A stretch of DNA of 64,000 nt from Lepiota brunneoincarnata (GCA_023014365.1 JAEBUN010000050.1:186001-250000); one strand, 5' to 3'; counted from the stretch's first letter, positions 32,098-44,016 are shown. The notes: generated by a model not told the origin, from the sequence alone. A program made the numbers and translations.

Positions 32098-34315
32098 GAT
32101 GATTTGGCACTTAGCCGAGGAGATCTAAACACCACTCCAACCCAGTCTTACCATATACCCCCAATCTCCATCTCCCCTCTTTCATGCTATATGATCTCTC
32201 CACTTGCATTCATGTCTGCCCCATTTGAACCTGTCCAGTTGATTAAAGATATTTTCGAACTCTCCCTTACCGAAATAGAGCCTAATAGTATGACCCCACC
32301 AGACATATCTAATTTCGCATACAAGAAAGTCACTAATCGCATCAAACCTGTTGCTACAACCCTACCCGAGAACTTCCATATAGTTCGATGTATCCCCTCT
32401 GATCCCCTCACTTCCTTACCAACACTTCCAACTCACCCACCCAATTTCTCACCTGGAGAATGATTTACAGAAGAATGAAAGAATGCTATGCAAGTAAACA
32501 AGGACAGTTTTTTATGGCCCAAAGAAGAGAAGCTTGTACACCACCTTATCAAGCTCCAAGAATTTGCGTTTGCATGGGATGACTCTGAAAAGGGAACATT
32601 CTCCTCTGATTATTTTGACCCTATTGTAATTCTGACCATCAAGCACATACCCTGGGCTCTCAAGAACATACCTATTCCCCCTGGTATCTACCATTGCGTC
32701 ATTGAGATCATCAGGACCAAGATAGCAGCAGGGGTTTATGAGCCATCAAGTTCTTCTTACCGCTCCCACTGGTTCTGTGTCCTTCAGAAGGATGGAAAGT
32801 GCCTCCGAATCGTCCATGATCTCCAACCCCTCAATGCTATCACCATCAAAGACAGTGGTCTGCCCCCCATCATGGAACAGTATGCTGAGTTGTTTGGAGG
32901 ACAAGGATGTTATAGTGTATTTGACCTATTCGTTGGTTATGACCAATGGGCCATTGCTACTGAGTCCTGAGACCTCACTACCTTCCAGACCCCCCTAGGC
33001 ACCTTCTGACTCACTTCGCTACCTATGGGTTACACAAACGCACTGTAAGGGGACTTGCGTTCACTTCCCCTTATGCAAGGTATGTCTAGAGATCTGTGGT
33101 TGGATGTCCGGGCTCAGCCTTCTTAGCCGATGCCCAATGCCCAAGCCCGGTCTCAGCCTTTGGCCACCCCCATCCCTGAGCCCGACCCGCAGACGACTTC
33201 ATCATCTATTTGTTTTTTGTTTATTGTTTGTGCATATTATATTCTGGTAGCTAAGTAGTGTTTGGTTGCCTGGTCTGTGTGCAGACTGCTATGTACTTAT
33301 GTAGCATGGGTGGCGATTGTAATCACCACCTGAATATCAATTTGGTTCCGGTGCACTATCTTCCCCTAACACGCACTCCAAATTCAACATGGCAACCTCA
33401 CATTCCTCCTCCTCCCAGAAATTCCCCACGTAGCAGTTCCTTTCATGGACGATGTCCCTGTCAAAGGTCCCAAGACTCGTTACAAGACAACAGATGGGGG
33501 ATATGAGACCATTCCAGAAAACTCAGGGATATGCAGGTTTGTATGGGAACATTTACTGAACATAAATAGGATTATCCAATGTGTCAAGCATGCTGGAGGA
33601 ACCTTCTCCATCCTCAAATCTCACATCTGCATCCCCTCTGCACTTGTTGTTGGCCACCTGTGTACCTATGAAGGATGACTCCCCAAAACATCACAAGTTC
33701 AAAAAATCACTGACTGGCCCTTACCAAAATCCCTCTCCAAAGTCAGGGGTTTCCTCAGCACCCTTGGCACCATCTGAATCTTCATCAAAGACTTCGCTAG
33801 GATTGCCCGCCCCCTTGTCAATCTCACAAGGAAAGATGTAGAATTCAATTTTCGGCACAGAACAACAATAGGCCATGGACATCCTCAAGGAACTTGCTTG
33901 TAATTCACCAGCTGTCTGTGCTATCAACTACACCACCAACTCTGAGGTCATACTAGCTGTGGATACGTTGTTCATTGCTGTTGGGTATATCCTGTCACAA
34001 ATGGGTGATAAGGGAAAAAGGTATCCCTCTCGTTTTGGCTCGATCACGCTTAGAGAACAGGAGTCTCGCTATTCACAGGCCAAGCTAGAGCTTTTCGGCC
34101 TATTTCAAGCTCTCAAGGACATTCACATCTGGATAGTAGGGGTGAAGAACTTAGTTGTGGAAGTTGACACAAAGTACATAAAGGGTATGATTAACAACCT
34201 GGATATACAGCCCAATGCAACAATTAACCAGTGGATTGCAGCTATCCTCCTCTTCAACTTCAAGCTCCGTCATATTCCTGGCAAGGATCATTCTGGCCCT
34301 GACAGCCTCTCATGA
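32098..34315 (+). pseudogene. pol: Gypsy Pol, RT and RNase H, split by a solo LTR
   Basis: RT motifs are PWALKNIPIPPGIYHCVIEI, CLRIVHDLQPLNAIT and CYSVFDLFVGYDQ. After TGA stops near 32968 and 33007 comes SLPMGYTNA, where a solo LTR (33044-33371) interrupts. The frame resumes to give VPFMDDVPVKGP (the catalytic F-x-D-D), ICRFVWEHLLNINRI and, after further stops, RNase H (AVDTLFIAVGYILSQ, SRYSQAKLELFGLFQAL, HIPGKDHSGPDSLS). The stops at 32968, 33007, 33676, 33775 and 34313 are TGA at positions where Arg is expected from the surrounding motif. Confidence 0.85.
33044..33371 (+). repeat. Solo LTR in the Gypsy RT domain
   Basis: 328 bp, from TGTAAGGGGAC to TCCCCTAACA, so the ends are also a short inverted repeat. 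The 5-bp duplication CGCAC flanks it (33039-33043 and 33372-33376). A second copy in reverse orientation lies at 60211-60539. No full-length parent is in the window. Confidence 0.93.
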
Positions 34316-34468
34316 CGACCCTGCGCTCCTGAAGACCCTACCAATAGCGAAGATTTTGAAGAATGGATTGACACCGCTAATGCATTTCCCCTCTCCATCC
34401 TCCCCTCCTCTCCACAACCACACCATCACCACTCCCCACACTCCAAATGGTGGCTGGAGTCTTGTAGT

Positions 34469-35794
34469 GTGTTTTCTATAGAGATCCTCAACGAAAACTG
34501 TGCAACACTGACCTCAGTCTATTCAATAGGCATGGATACCCACCCAGCCTCGCTACCAACTGCTGCCTCCCTCACACACCCACATTCCGATGCCACACCA
34601 CTCCCAACTCCCTCTATTCCCAGATCGAAGAAAGCTGAAGTCTGCAAGCTCAAAATACAGCAGATCCACAATTTTCTCACCAACCCAGCCAGGCCAGACA
34701 ATATGTCAGAAGAGGACTTCAAGAGGCTCATTCGGTCAGCCAGCAACTTCTTTGTTCAAGAAGGGAAGCTGTGGAAAAAGGATAGGAAAGCTAAACACAA
34801 GGTAGTGGTACCGAAAGAGCGGCGTTATGAGCTGATTTGTCAGGCACATGATGAGATGGGACACAAAGGTCTCTTTACAGTCTGAATTCGACTCCTCAAG
34901 CAATTTTGGTGGCCTTACCTGGAGCAGGATGTCCGCTGGTTCATCCAGATATGCCACAAGTGTCAAACACAACTTCTCTGCCACATCTACATTCCCCCAA
35001 CAGTCTCCACACCTCTCTCTCTCTTCCGAAAAGCGTATATCAACACCATGTTTATGCCAAAGTCCAATGGGTTCCAGTACATTGTCCATGCCCACTGCTC
35101 CCTCTCATCTTACCCCGAATGGCAAATGCTTAGACAAGAAAATGCTCAAGCCCTTGGCACCTTCATTTTTGAAGATATCCTGTGCCGATGGGGAGCAATT
35201 GAAGAAATTGTCACCAACAATGGCCCCACCTTCATCCAAGCAACTGAGTACCTAGCGAACAAGTACAAAATCCACCACATCCGTATCTCCCCCTACAACC
35301 ACCATGCAAATGGCCCTGTCGAACAGCGTCATTTTGATGTTAGGGAAGCCCTCATCAAAGCTGCTGAAGGAGAAGAATCACAGTGGACCTCTGTAGCTCC
35401 CTCCGTATTTTGGGCTGAACGCATTTCTATACAGAAATCCACAAGTTACTCCCCCTATTACATTGCTCATGGACTTGAGCCTCTCCTCCCCTTTGACCTT
35501 GCTGAAGCTACCTATCTCTCCCCCACACTCACTAAACCCATCCCCACTGCCAATCTCATTGCCTACAGGGCAATCCAGCTCCAAAAGCGACCACAAGATC
35601 TCAAATGCGTGAAGGATCTGGTCATCAAAGCCTGCTATGACTCCATCTGGCAATTCAACGAAAGGTTTGCCAACAACATTTGCGATCAAAACTTTGAACC
35701 AGGCACCTTGGTCCTGGTCCAAAATTCACGACTCAATGGCACTCTCAGCAACAAGACACAGCCCTGGTACCTTGGCCCTATGGTAGTCCTATGA
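34469..35794 (+). pseudogene. pol: Gypsy Pol, integrase
   Basis: The first frame (34469-34885) has the HHCC finger region up to ICQAHDEMGHKG, then TGA, then FWWP ... ICHKCQ in another frame. The core (35048-35794) shows CRWGAIEEIVTNNGP and NGPVEQRHFDVREALI. The first catalytic Asp position (KAYINTMFMPKSNG) and the second (VTNNGP) both read Asn; only the Glu (PVEQRH) remains. Both changes fit G to A at a CpG (GAC to AAC after C). The C-terminal part (PYYIAHGLEPLLPFDL) is conserved with other fungal Gypsy integrases. Confidence 0.85.
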
Positions 35795-36107
35795 TGAACA
35801 CAAGGAGGTAGCTACATACTCTCAGAACTCAACGGATGATCTCCAAGCTCCAGTTTGCAGCATTTCAGCTTGTCCCCTACCACCCATGTGACATTCGAGC
35901 CATCCCTCTCACCAAGATCACAGACACAACATCACAAGAACTCAACAAGACCACCTACGATACAGATCCAACCACCAACTCATCTACTCAATGCTCCTCA
36001 TCACCCACTCCCTTTGCACCCTCCCACCTCCCCAGCTAGCCCCCCCCCCCCCCACACCACTCCGACACTTGATTGACTGGGAAGTCGATATTCAAGTACC
36101 CCTCAGA

Positions 36108-36561
36108 TGTGAGGGAGGAAACGCGCTTGTGAGTGGAACTTCACGCATGCTCCCTCCCCACCATTGTGCTATTGATCCCGATGTGTCTTGACTCCCGAGG
36201 CATTGTGCTTCCTGGTGGCACAATGCCCCTCTCATCCTCTAGCATAGTTCTCATCTCTGCTTCCGTAGATACTCATTCTTCTCCCTTCGCAATGTATTCT
36301 AGTAGTCATAGCTAATTGTCTTCTAGGTAGTATAAAGCTCAGGTGCTTGTGCATCTGAGGTAGTTAGTTCTCCGGACCCCCCTTTTGTCTCAATCCCTTT
36401 CTTCCGCTCTTTCATATCTCAAACCTACTGTCTTTACTCATCTAATCATCACACTTGTTTGTCTCCCTTTGCTCCTGACGGACTTGAGCCCTGGCGACTG
36501 TTCTGTCAGTCCCACTCATCTTTATTTTATCTTAGTCGCAAATGCGACTCATTGATCTTCA
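36108..36561 (+). repeat. 3' LTR of Gypsy element
   Basis: 454 bp. A short purine run, GGGAAG, about 25-30 bp upstream is the only polypurine-like tract. A homopolymer run of C (about 36037-36053) lies 55 bp further upstream. Confidence 0.93.
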
Positions 36562-36565
36562 ACAC

Positions 36566-37245
36566 TAAAAGCACATGAAATGAATAAATCAGATGGTGGA
36601 AAACAGTGCAAACAATGTGATACAGTAATTCCACTCACAAACCCAAACCAAGCTTTCCATGGACTCCCACAGAAGATGACTCTACCAGATGGCCAACCAA
36701 AAGGATTACAATGTGTACTTGAAGAATGTGGATTTGATGTCTGACACCTGAAGGCCAAATGTTCACCTGTGTGTCCCATCAAGAACAAGGACTGCTGTAT
36801 GGCCCACTTACTCAGTCACCAAGAGGATTTTACCAATCAGGAGTCAATGTTGGAAAAGAAATTTCAGGAGGCTGGTCACTTGTGTATTTTCTTACCTAAG
36901 TTCCACTGCGAGCTCAATCCAATCAAGATGGTAAGTGATTGATCCCCTATAATATCTGTGGACTTGCACTCACTAAACATGTTACAGTATTGGGGTTGGG
37001 TAAAGTATCGCTATTGTGATACTGCCAAGTCCTTCTTTTGGGAAGTGAAGTCCAATGCTGAGAAATGGTTAAATGCTTGCCCACGTGAGGTCATTCAGCA
37101 ATTTATAAACCAGTCATGGCGTTTTATGGATGCCTACTGGAGGGGTCTCACAGGCAGAGCAGCTGCTTGGGCTGTTAAGAAACATAAGGGCCATTGCGTG
37201 GTTTCTCAGAGTGCCATGATGGCACTTGATGTGATTTTAAACTAG
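36566..37245 (+). pseudogene. DDE-superfamily transposase, C-terminal part with intron
   Basis: The frame continues the 27715-28999 gene across the Gypsy insertion (KAHEMNKSDGGKQ). It includes a Cys-rich stretch (KCSPVCPIKNKDCC) and the final catalytic segment FHCELNPIKM, where the expected Glu of NPIE is Lys. A GT-AG intron (36931-36987, 57 nt) separates it from YWGWVKYRY, and the end is FINQSWRFMDAYW ... MMALDVILN, stop at 37243-37245. One TGA (near 36742) interrupts the frame. The Glu to Lys change is again CpG to CpA (ATCGAG to ATCAAG). The retained splice sites show how this transposase gene was built. Confidence 0.85.
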
Positions 37246-37827
37246 CTTTATCATCGCAATGCTCATAGGATACAGCACTTGAGTCAGCGCTTATTGTATC
37301 AATCACCAAAAAAATATTGGCCACCCTAATCACTTGTGGGAAAAATCCATAAAAATGCTATTTCGACACGTCTCAATGAGCTGAGTTCGAATCTGGTCTT
37401 GGTTTGTCTCAGAAAACTCATAATCTATCAAAATGCTTTTTTGTCATGTTTGGTTGTCTGCGACTGTACACTCATAAACTTAAGGAGAATATTTACATAG
37501 AGTATTACATCAAGCCAAGCATATGTCTCATGGATCACTAAGATCCAAATGGAAGAATTGGATCCTAGTCAAGTTATCTCTCTACCTGCGTATGACAAGG
37601 ACTATGTACCACTATTTACATAGTAATGGAGCCCAATCTCATTGTTATAGAAGATAACATACATGAAAATGGACAATAGATAGCAAGCTAAAACTGGTGT
37701 TTCAACAAAACTTTGATCCTGTAGACTCTTGGAGGCTGGATATTGACTACACCTGAGAAAATTGAGTGCTCGGACACACAAACCACCACTAAAGCCAGGT
37801 GAGCCAGGTGCACAAAATACACCAGAT

Positions 37828-39217
37828 TAGGGCTGCTGAAGTTCAGTTCAGAACTTTGGTTTGAACCTGAACCTCCTGAACTGAACCCAAAGGTTCAGTC
37901 TGGTTCAGGTGCAGGTTCAAACCTTGGCCTGCTGACTTGGCTCATGGTTCAGGCATAAGTATAGGGAGCCTGAATGTGTCTGAATGCATTTGAATGCACT
38001 GCAGCAACCAGAGAGGGAGTGGGAGGGAGGCAGCGTGAGGTTTGGCCTATATGTCAGGAACAATAGCACTGATTAGATTGACCCACTCCTTCTCTCATCA
38101 TCACCATCAATATCCCCTACCTTCCATCCTCATTTGGTGACCTCACACCATGCTGTTGGTTGCATTGTTACCACCATTCCATGCAGAGTTCCAAGTGGTT
38201 CTTATGCCCTATAGCAAAGCTTGAACAATGCACTCTTTGTGGAGAAAAATGCATTTTGGTGTACATCACCACTTCCACACAGATGTCTCTATTCTGGGGC
38301 TATTTCCCAACACCTTGGGACATGCCAGCCCACATCTGGAAGGGCTCTACCACATCTTTCCAATGAGCTCACTCATGTCTGGCTGTGCTTGGCAGTTGCC
38401 TTGCAATTTAAGGATCTTTGTCACTCCCATCACCTCTTCTCCCTTACTGGTCCTTATTTACCTAGATACTCTATTTACTCTTTGGCTGTCACATATATCA
38501 CAGTAGTTCTTTTGCATTGTACAATCCATGTGCTGTTCAGATGATTTTGACTGATTTAAATTAACTCACCCTGTAGCCACCCAAATACACATTGGCACTG
38601 CAGTGGCAGTGCTACTTAATTATGTGCTGCTTGATTATCCAATATTGACTCTGGTGGGCCATTGTTGATTTTCATTCTGTTCTCACTTTTTTCCTCTCAT
38701 GATATATTCCAAGAGTCAGATGAGTATTTAAGTGCTGATATTGAACCAGTTAAAGATGTTATAGTACAGTGAGCAAGTAAGTTCTTTTCATTGGAGAGCC
38801 TCATTGTTTTACTGATTTATTATTTAGCTCAGCCATGTCAGGTACCCAGCTCTTGGGTGTATGGCAAGAGACTATTTGGCAGGATCCTCAGTAGCCTCTA
38901 AGAGAGTATACTTACTTGCAATTTTCTCAGAGCTAATATCTTTACAGCTTTACAAATTGCAAAAGATGGATATAGGACTGGAATTCTAGGTGATGGAGTG
39001 GAATTAAAGAATGGGAACCTAAAGAATAGATCTTTGAATAGTTTAATTATAAAATAAACTTTGATTTGGCCATTTTTTAAAAAAGTTCAGGGTTCGAACT
39101 GGTTTGAACCCTGAACTGAACTTGCTGAACCAGGTTCAGGGGGTTCAGTTCAGGTTCAGGTTCAGGTTCAGACCAAAGGGGTGCTGAACTGAACTGAACT
39201 GAACTTTGGCACCCCTA
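37828..39217. mobile_element. Internally deleted hAT derivative (1,390 bp)
   Basis: Ends TAGGGCTGCTGAAG (37828) and, on the complement, TAGGGGTGCCAAAG (39217), both with TTCAG/GAACCT subterminal repeats, match the right and left ends of the 4990-24055 hAT. The interior retains the last transposase intron and hATC coding part (about 38740-39010, degenerate). The 8-bp duplications are CACCAGAT (37820-37827) and CGCTGGAT (39218-39225). The empty counterpart in the right inverted repeat (near 57590, complement) reads CGCCGGAT, so all three mismatches are CpG transitions. Confidence 0.92.
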
Positions 39218-39556
39218 CGCTGGATTGGGCCCGGACCCAGGGTCAGTTTTGGTACCCACATATTGACGACAACCAACAAAAAAATTGTGTCCCCATTTGT
39301 GATAACAATTGAAGCTCACAAATCATCGTAGTTGCATAATTGTAAATGTCTGAACACCCAACAGGGTTGCAGTTCCAGACAACATGGGTCAATGGTATAT
39401 AAACCCTCGGCTATTGAGGAAAAGAAGAATTGCAAAAGCAAAAAGTTCCAGCAGTATCCCACCCCCTCCAAAACCCTGTCCATAACTTGACCATTCTACA
39501 ATGGATCGGTGTGGAGATTATCCAACAGACGTTGATAAAACATTCAACCCCATGGT

Positions 39557-39933
39557 ATGACCGAATCTCATTCGTCCATTGATCTGCTGATCGATGCCAA
39601 CTGTGGGGCTACAAGCAAATAAAGATACCGGAGGCAACTACATTACAGTTACAAAAGGCAGTAGGACAGCTATCAGAAAAGTCACGAAGAAAAGTATACG
39701 CAGATATCCAAAGGGAACGAGAAGCAGCAAAGGCACAAGAGAAACAAGCAAAGATACAAGAAGCGCAAGAGGCAGAAAGAGCATTAACGGCAGAAAGACA
39801 ACGAAGAGCACTAGAGTCACAACAAGCACTAGAGTCCCTACGGGAACAAGAAAGTCGAGAGAGAGTAAGACAATCGGGGCCTTACTGGCAGCCTAAAATC
39901 GTCGGACAGGGGATAGCAAGGAGACTTAATTGA
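39557..39933 (+). pseudogene. Coiled-coil hypothetical protein, left repeat copy
   Basis: An ATG at 39557 opens MTESHSSIDLLIDANCG, matching MTESHFSIDPLIDLNSG in the right copy. After a one-base frame change the region 39595-39933 reads as a charged coiled coil (DIQREREAAKAQEKQAKIQE ... AERALTAERQRRALES) ending WQPKIVGQGIARRLN and TGA. The right copy keeps the same coil in the equivalent frame. Whether a small intron or a frameshift joins the parts is unclear. I recognise no family. Confidence 0.45.
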
Positions 39934-40015
39934 TACGTTGTAATAAAGGGATGCATAATGTAAAAAAAAGTGTCCACAAAAACTACCGAGGTATAGTCCC
40001 AAAACAAAGCGCCTA

Positions 40016-41007
40016 GTAGATCGTCGTCGACCTAGCTTTTCCAATGGGTCGAGCAGAAGTAGCAGCAGCCGAGGAACTCTGGCCGCCGCCGCCCTTGCCA
40101 ATACCTACACCCGCCTTGACCGCAAACGACATGCGAGCCCTCCTCGAGCTCGCAACAGGTCGCTGGTCGAAGCCATAGCTGCCCACAGCACTCGACAGCC
40201 TTAGTAATTCCTGCAGCCTCTTCACAGCCCTCATCCGCTCCTCCACCTCCCCTTCCGTCGGAGCATACCCGGCAGCGGTGACTGAAACATCGGTCCTTGC
40301 AAGCATCTTGTAAAATTCAGAGCCCCGCTCAAGCTTGAGAGTGAGAAAATCTTTCGGAGTGGTGTTAACATCAACGACATCGTCCTCGTAGCATTGCATG
40401 GATAGCGACTTGATGGGTGATCCAGCGAGGTTGGAAATAGTTTTGACAACGCTGTCGACGGGGAAGAAGGGGGCGATGTGCAACTTGCAGAGTTTTTGAA
40501 GCGGAGTTTCAGAGGGCTTAGCAAAGAGGCTGTCGTTGGAGACAGCCGTAGTGAGAACTTGTTGACGGTGAGACCCACGGTGGCCATGATCCCCTTGGTA
40601 CAGGATCAGTTAAAATCCTCGTTCTCGTGGTAGCAGCTGCCGAGATCGAGGACTTGTAAGCGACAAATGATGGGGGTAGTGGCCCATTGCTCGTCGCCGA
40701 GATGGGTGACTCGGATAGTGAGTCTCCAAAGGGCGGGGATCCAGAGTAGGGAAGGGAGAATCCGGCGCATCCTCATCGCCTTGAACCAAGGGGATGTAGG
40801 GTGCGCCCTGGAGCTCCGGTGCATGCAGCTCAGAGCAGGTGATGCAGTCGAGTGAGAGCCCTCGGAGGTTTGAGCACGGAGCAGTGATAGATCGCTAGGA
40901 GGACTGCGATGTCCTGTTTGCCTCTGTTTGGTCTCGAGCCTGAGGGAACTCTTCGATGACGCCATCAATTGAGGACATGACCATCGACTCTCTATGTGTG
41001 GTATTTG
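40016..41007 (-). pseudogene. F-box/LRR-like hypothetical protein, left repeat copy
   Basis: Minus-strand segments read as the leucine-rich style of basidiomycete F-box proteins: LPSLLWIPALWRLTIRVTHL, CRLQVLDLGSCYHENEDF, then in another frame TPLQKLCKLHIAPFFPVDSV, VKTISNLAGSPIKSLSMQCY, DFLTLKLERGSEFYKMLART, ending ARPIGKARSTTIY at 40016-40018. Conservation with the right copy follows this reading. One or two frame changes near 40560-40610 mean it is either spliced or broken. No clear F-box helix is seen, so the family call is tentative. Confidence 0.5.
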
Positions 41008-41090
41008 GCCCTGCTTGCACATATGTATTTCGGATACACTTTACTATCCCCGCTTGCGATAATCGCTAATACAAACGCCCACAACCTTCA

Positions 41091-44016
41091 ATGTCTTCGC
41101 CAAGACCCAGAATTCCACTCCCGTCACGCGCAGCCTCGGCGTTACGAGCAGACGAAACCGAACGTCATCAGCGAGATCGTACTCTCACTGCAGCAGACGT
41201 ATATAAAGATGTCTGGGGTGACTTTTATCGCTGGAAAAGCGGTAATGATGCGCGAATTATGCGAGAATTCTGTGTAGCCCGGCCAGATATGCATAGTCAA
41301 AGACGTACATACGACTATAGCGACGGGTTCGACTTCGATCATTGGGACTCTGACCATGAGTATCTTTCTTCGTATTCGCCCTCATCAACAGCGACAGATG
41401 AACATGACCTTGACGAGGAAATGTCCTTTCTAACTTTCAAGGATTCGTCCTCTACTCGCCCACGATTTGTTATCACAACATATGCTTATCTACCGGAGGA
41501 GCTCGTGGATGCTAGTGATGGAGGGCTCGAGTTTGAGCTCGATACGTCCTACATCCCTATCAAATCCGCATTTGGTGACGGCCCTGTTGTGCCTGGTATG
41601 GACCTACATTTACCTCATCCATGTTATTTCTCTTGTACTCCCACCTCTCGCAACTTACCTCGGGACATTCAACCCAACACACTTCCTTTTTCTCCTTTCG
41701 AAGACAATCCAAGCTTTGACCTACTTCGCTACCTGCCACCATTCCACGGCTTCTTATGGCAAATGGACTTCATTGATCCGGATAGTAAGTTTAATGCACG
41801 AACAAAGAACTCAAATGAAATTCAATGATTGACCCTGGATATAGTAGAGCTTATTCATCTCGAGGCAGTCCGTCGATTGCGTTATCATTTCCATTTTTCC
41901 TTTGCACAGATCGACGCACTTCCTTTCCTTGCAACCGTTCGGATAACCCGTGCTAGTGGTCTACTCTGGGATACTTCTCAACGTGATTTGCTTCGTTGGC
42001 CGGGAATGCAACTATCCGAGATCCCCGAGCTGAGCCTGGCCGATCTTCAAACGATACCCCCCAAAGGAGATATGTTTACGGACCTTGCGAATGGGATGAG
42101 GGGGTTCTGCCCAAACTTGAATTGTGTTCAAACATTTTGTGGAGTTCATAGTAAGCCTTGTTTTTCGTGCGGATAAGTAGTGTTGACAGATGCATAGGAG
42201 AGATGAGGTACCCTGACCTCGAACCGATTAAACCGTTACACACCTCAAGCCACCTTCAATTAAAGAAAGGAAATCCTTGCAGTGATTACTGTTTCAGATA
42301 CATCGACCTTTTTAATGAATTCCAACTGGTGCGTTCACCGCCTGTTAACTTGTTTACACTCGTTTGTTCTGATGGGGATGATAGGAGGCCGTTCAGTGGG
42401 AGAATGCAGATGATATCAAAATTCTTCACAGTATATTGCAGGTAGCACCAGATATACTGCCCTGCGACCTTGCGATTATAATGCGTGCAAAATGTCAAGA
42501 TGTGAGTTTTTTGTTACTCTACCAATCACCAGATCGATCGCCTCTGTTCATTACAAATTCGTCAGGTTTTCGTGTATCGTTCGCGGTTCTTCCCTGATGA
42601 GAATATTGGGGATGATCTCAATTTGGATTGGGGACAAAACGAGTTATCCGTGTATAGTACGTCCTGCGAGTCCCAATCTATCCAACTGTCTGTTGATGAT
42701 GCGCCAGATGACGACCCCTTCTCGGCGGATTCTCTTCGTGCGAGTGCTAAGTTTGCCGCGTAAATTCGCCGTGGGCACCTCCTTGCGAAGCTTGAATTAA
42801 TTTTATCTCCAGGTTAACCCCATGCAAGCACAAGGGCCCATGCAATCGCGATTCAGGCTGTCAATGCTTCCTCGACGGTCATCATTGCCAACGCAATTGT
42901 TGGTGCAACCCCAAGTGTGAGTCATTCCAGTGACAGCATCGTCTTTTCCTTCTAAACAAAGTTACCCCGGCCCCAAGGCGGCATTCGATGGAAAGGCTGC
43001 CGCTGTGCCCCGGAGCCGGGTACGAGAAGGAGGACATGCTCGACCGAACAGGGTTGTCCTTGTCTGGCTTCGGCGAGAGAATGCGATCCTGAGCTGTGCA
43101 AAAGGTGTGATGCACGGTGAGTTTTCCCTTTTATATTGAGAAATTTATTCTGAATGGTTTCCCAGAGGTACAGACACTCCCATTCTATTTAATTTTTGAG
43201 AAAGCTCACGGCGGTGTTCGGTTTTGATCAGGAAAGAAAAACAAGTCAATCTGCAACAACGTTAATTCCCAGAGAGCAATATATCCAGTAAATATCCCCG
43301 CTGCGCTAGTTTTGCATCTGCCTAACGTACATACCGCCGTGTAGCTCATCGAGATTAAGAAAGGGTCTTGGGGGCTTGGCGCGTTTACGACGCAGGCTCT
43401 TCGTGCATCGCAGCCCGTGGGAGGTGAGGAACACGACTCACCATAGCATTGGTATCAAGGACGATTTTTACAGAATATGTTGGGGAGATACTGCCGTTGG
43501 ATAACGACATCCATAATAGTACTGCCGCGTGAGGATTATTCCATCACACGGTATCCCCCAGCACGAGAGTATTGACGTGCTGACGGTTGAACAGTATCGT
43601 GAGCCACACGGGTCTCAACTACGGGTTTGACTTGAACAAGAACGTCGTCCTGGATTCTATGTATGTCGGGAACGAGACGCGATACTTGAACCATGAAGGG
43701 CCCAAATCACATGCTGTCCAGCCAGAGAGAGGTAATAAGACGGCGAATTGTAGCGGAAAGGGTAGGTGAACAACGCCCATTTCAACTACGGGTTACTGAA
43801 CTATCTGTACAGTGGTTTATGTCAACAACCAGCACCGTATTATGTTTTACACGGGTAGGAACCAACTATTGTCCGGAATGAACTAGAATTGACGCTGTAT
43901 TTCAAGAACGCCGAGTCGAGGCCGGATCCGAACTTTTCATTGACTATGGGGTTGAATACTGGACTGCTCAAGATGAATGGGATGCGGGTAAGAAGCAGGC
44001 GGTCTACTGGAGATAG
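41091..44016 (+). CDS. E(z)/KMT6-type histone H3K27 methyltransferase (PRC2 catalytic subunit)
   Basis: This spliced gene starts at ATG 41091 (MSSPRPRIPLPSRAASALRA). Readable exons are 41091-41784, 41845-42150, 42198-42328, 42385-42501, 42566-42759, 42813-42916 and 42978-43116, followed by SET exons to TAG 44014-44016. Landmarks: ELIHLEAVRRLRYHF; LWDTSQRDLLRWPG; FCPNLNCVQTFC; GNPCSDYCF; then the CXC domain (PCKHKGPCNRDSGCQCF, CQRNCWCNPKC, RWKGCRC, ECDPELCKRC); then SET: GSWGLGAFTTQAL, EYVGEILPLDND, GLNYGFDLNKNVVLDS, GNETRYLNHE, ANCSGK, NNQHRIMFYT and ELFIDYGVEYW. In PRC2 this enzyme methylates H3 Lys27 for gene silencing in the nucleus. About 17 residues separate the NH and NC motifs, more than usual. 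The order CXC then SET is specific for E(z). Confidence 0.88.

Larger units (their letters stand above)
29001..36561 (+). mobile_element. Ty3/Gypsy retrotransposon (7.56 kb, decayed) inside the DDE transposase
   Basis: Two 454-bp LTRs (29001-29454 and 36108-36561) start TGTGAGGGAGG and end GATCTTCA. The 4-bp ACAC lies on both sides (28997-29000 and 36562-36565). The interior has a primer site, Gag, and Pol split by stops, frameshifts and a solo LTR. By eye about two dozen differences separate the LTRs and every one I aligned is CpG versus TpG/CpA. No chromodomain is visible after the integrase, so it belongs to a different Gypsy lineage from the chromovirus. Confidence 0.95.
37469..40940. repeat. 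Left terminal inverted repeat of the 20.5-kb block
   Basis: This is the reverse complement of about 55700-57926, interrupted by a hAT derivative (37828-39217). Without the hAT and one duplicate it is about 2.07 kb. The outermost ~230 bp carry the hairpin at the equivalent of 57827-57857 and an LTR-like start. It contains a coiled-coil ORF and an F-box/LRR-like gene. Confidence 0.8.

Noticed and set aside
39557..39933. Plus-strand Thr/Lys/Ser-rich 100-codon frame (39594-39896) as the protein
   Set aside because: The overlapping frame gives a regular heptad-like coiled coil conserved in the right copy, so the 39594 frame is likely a shadow.
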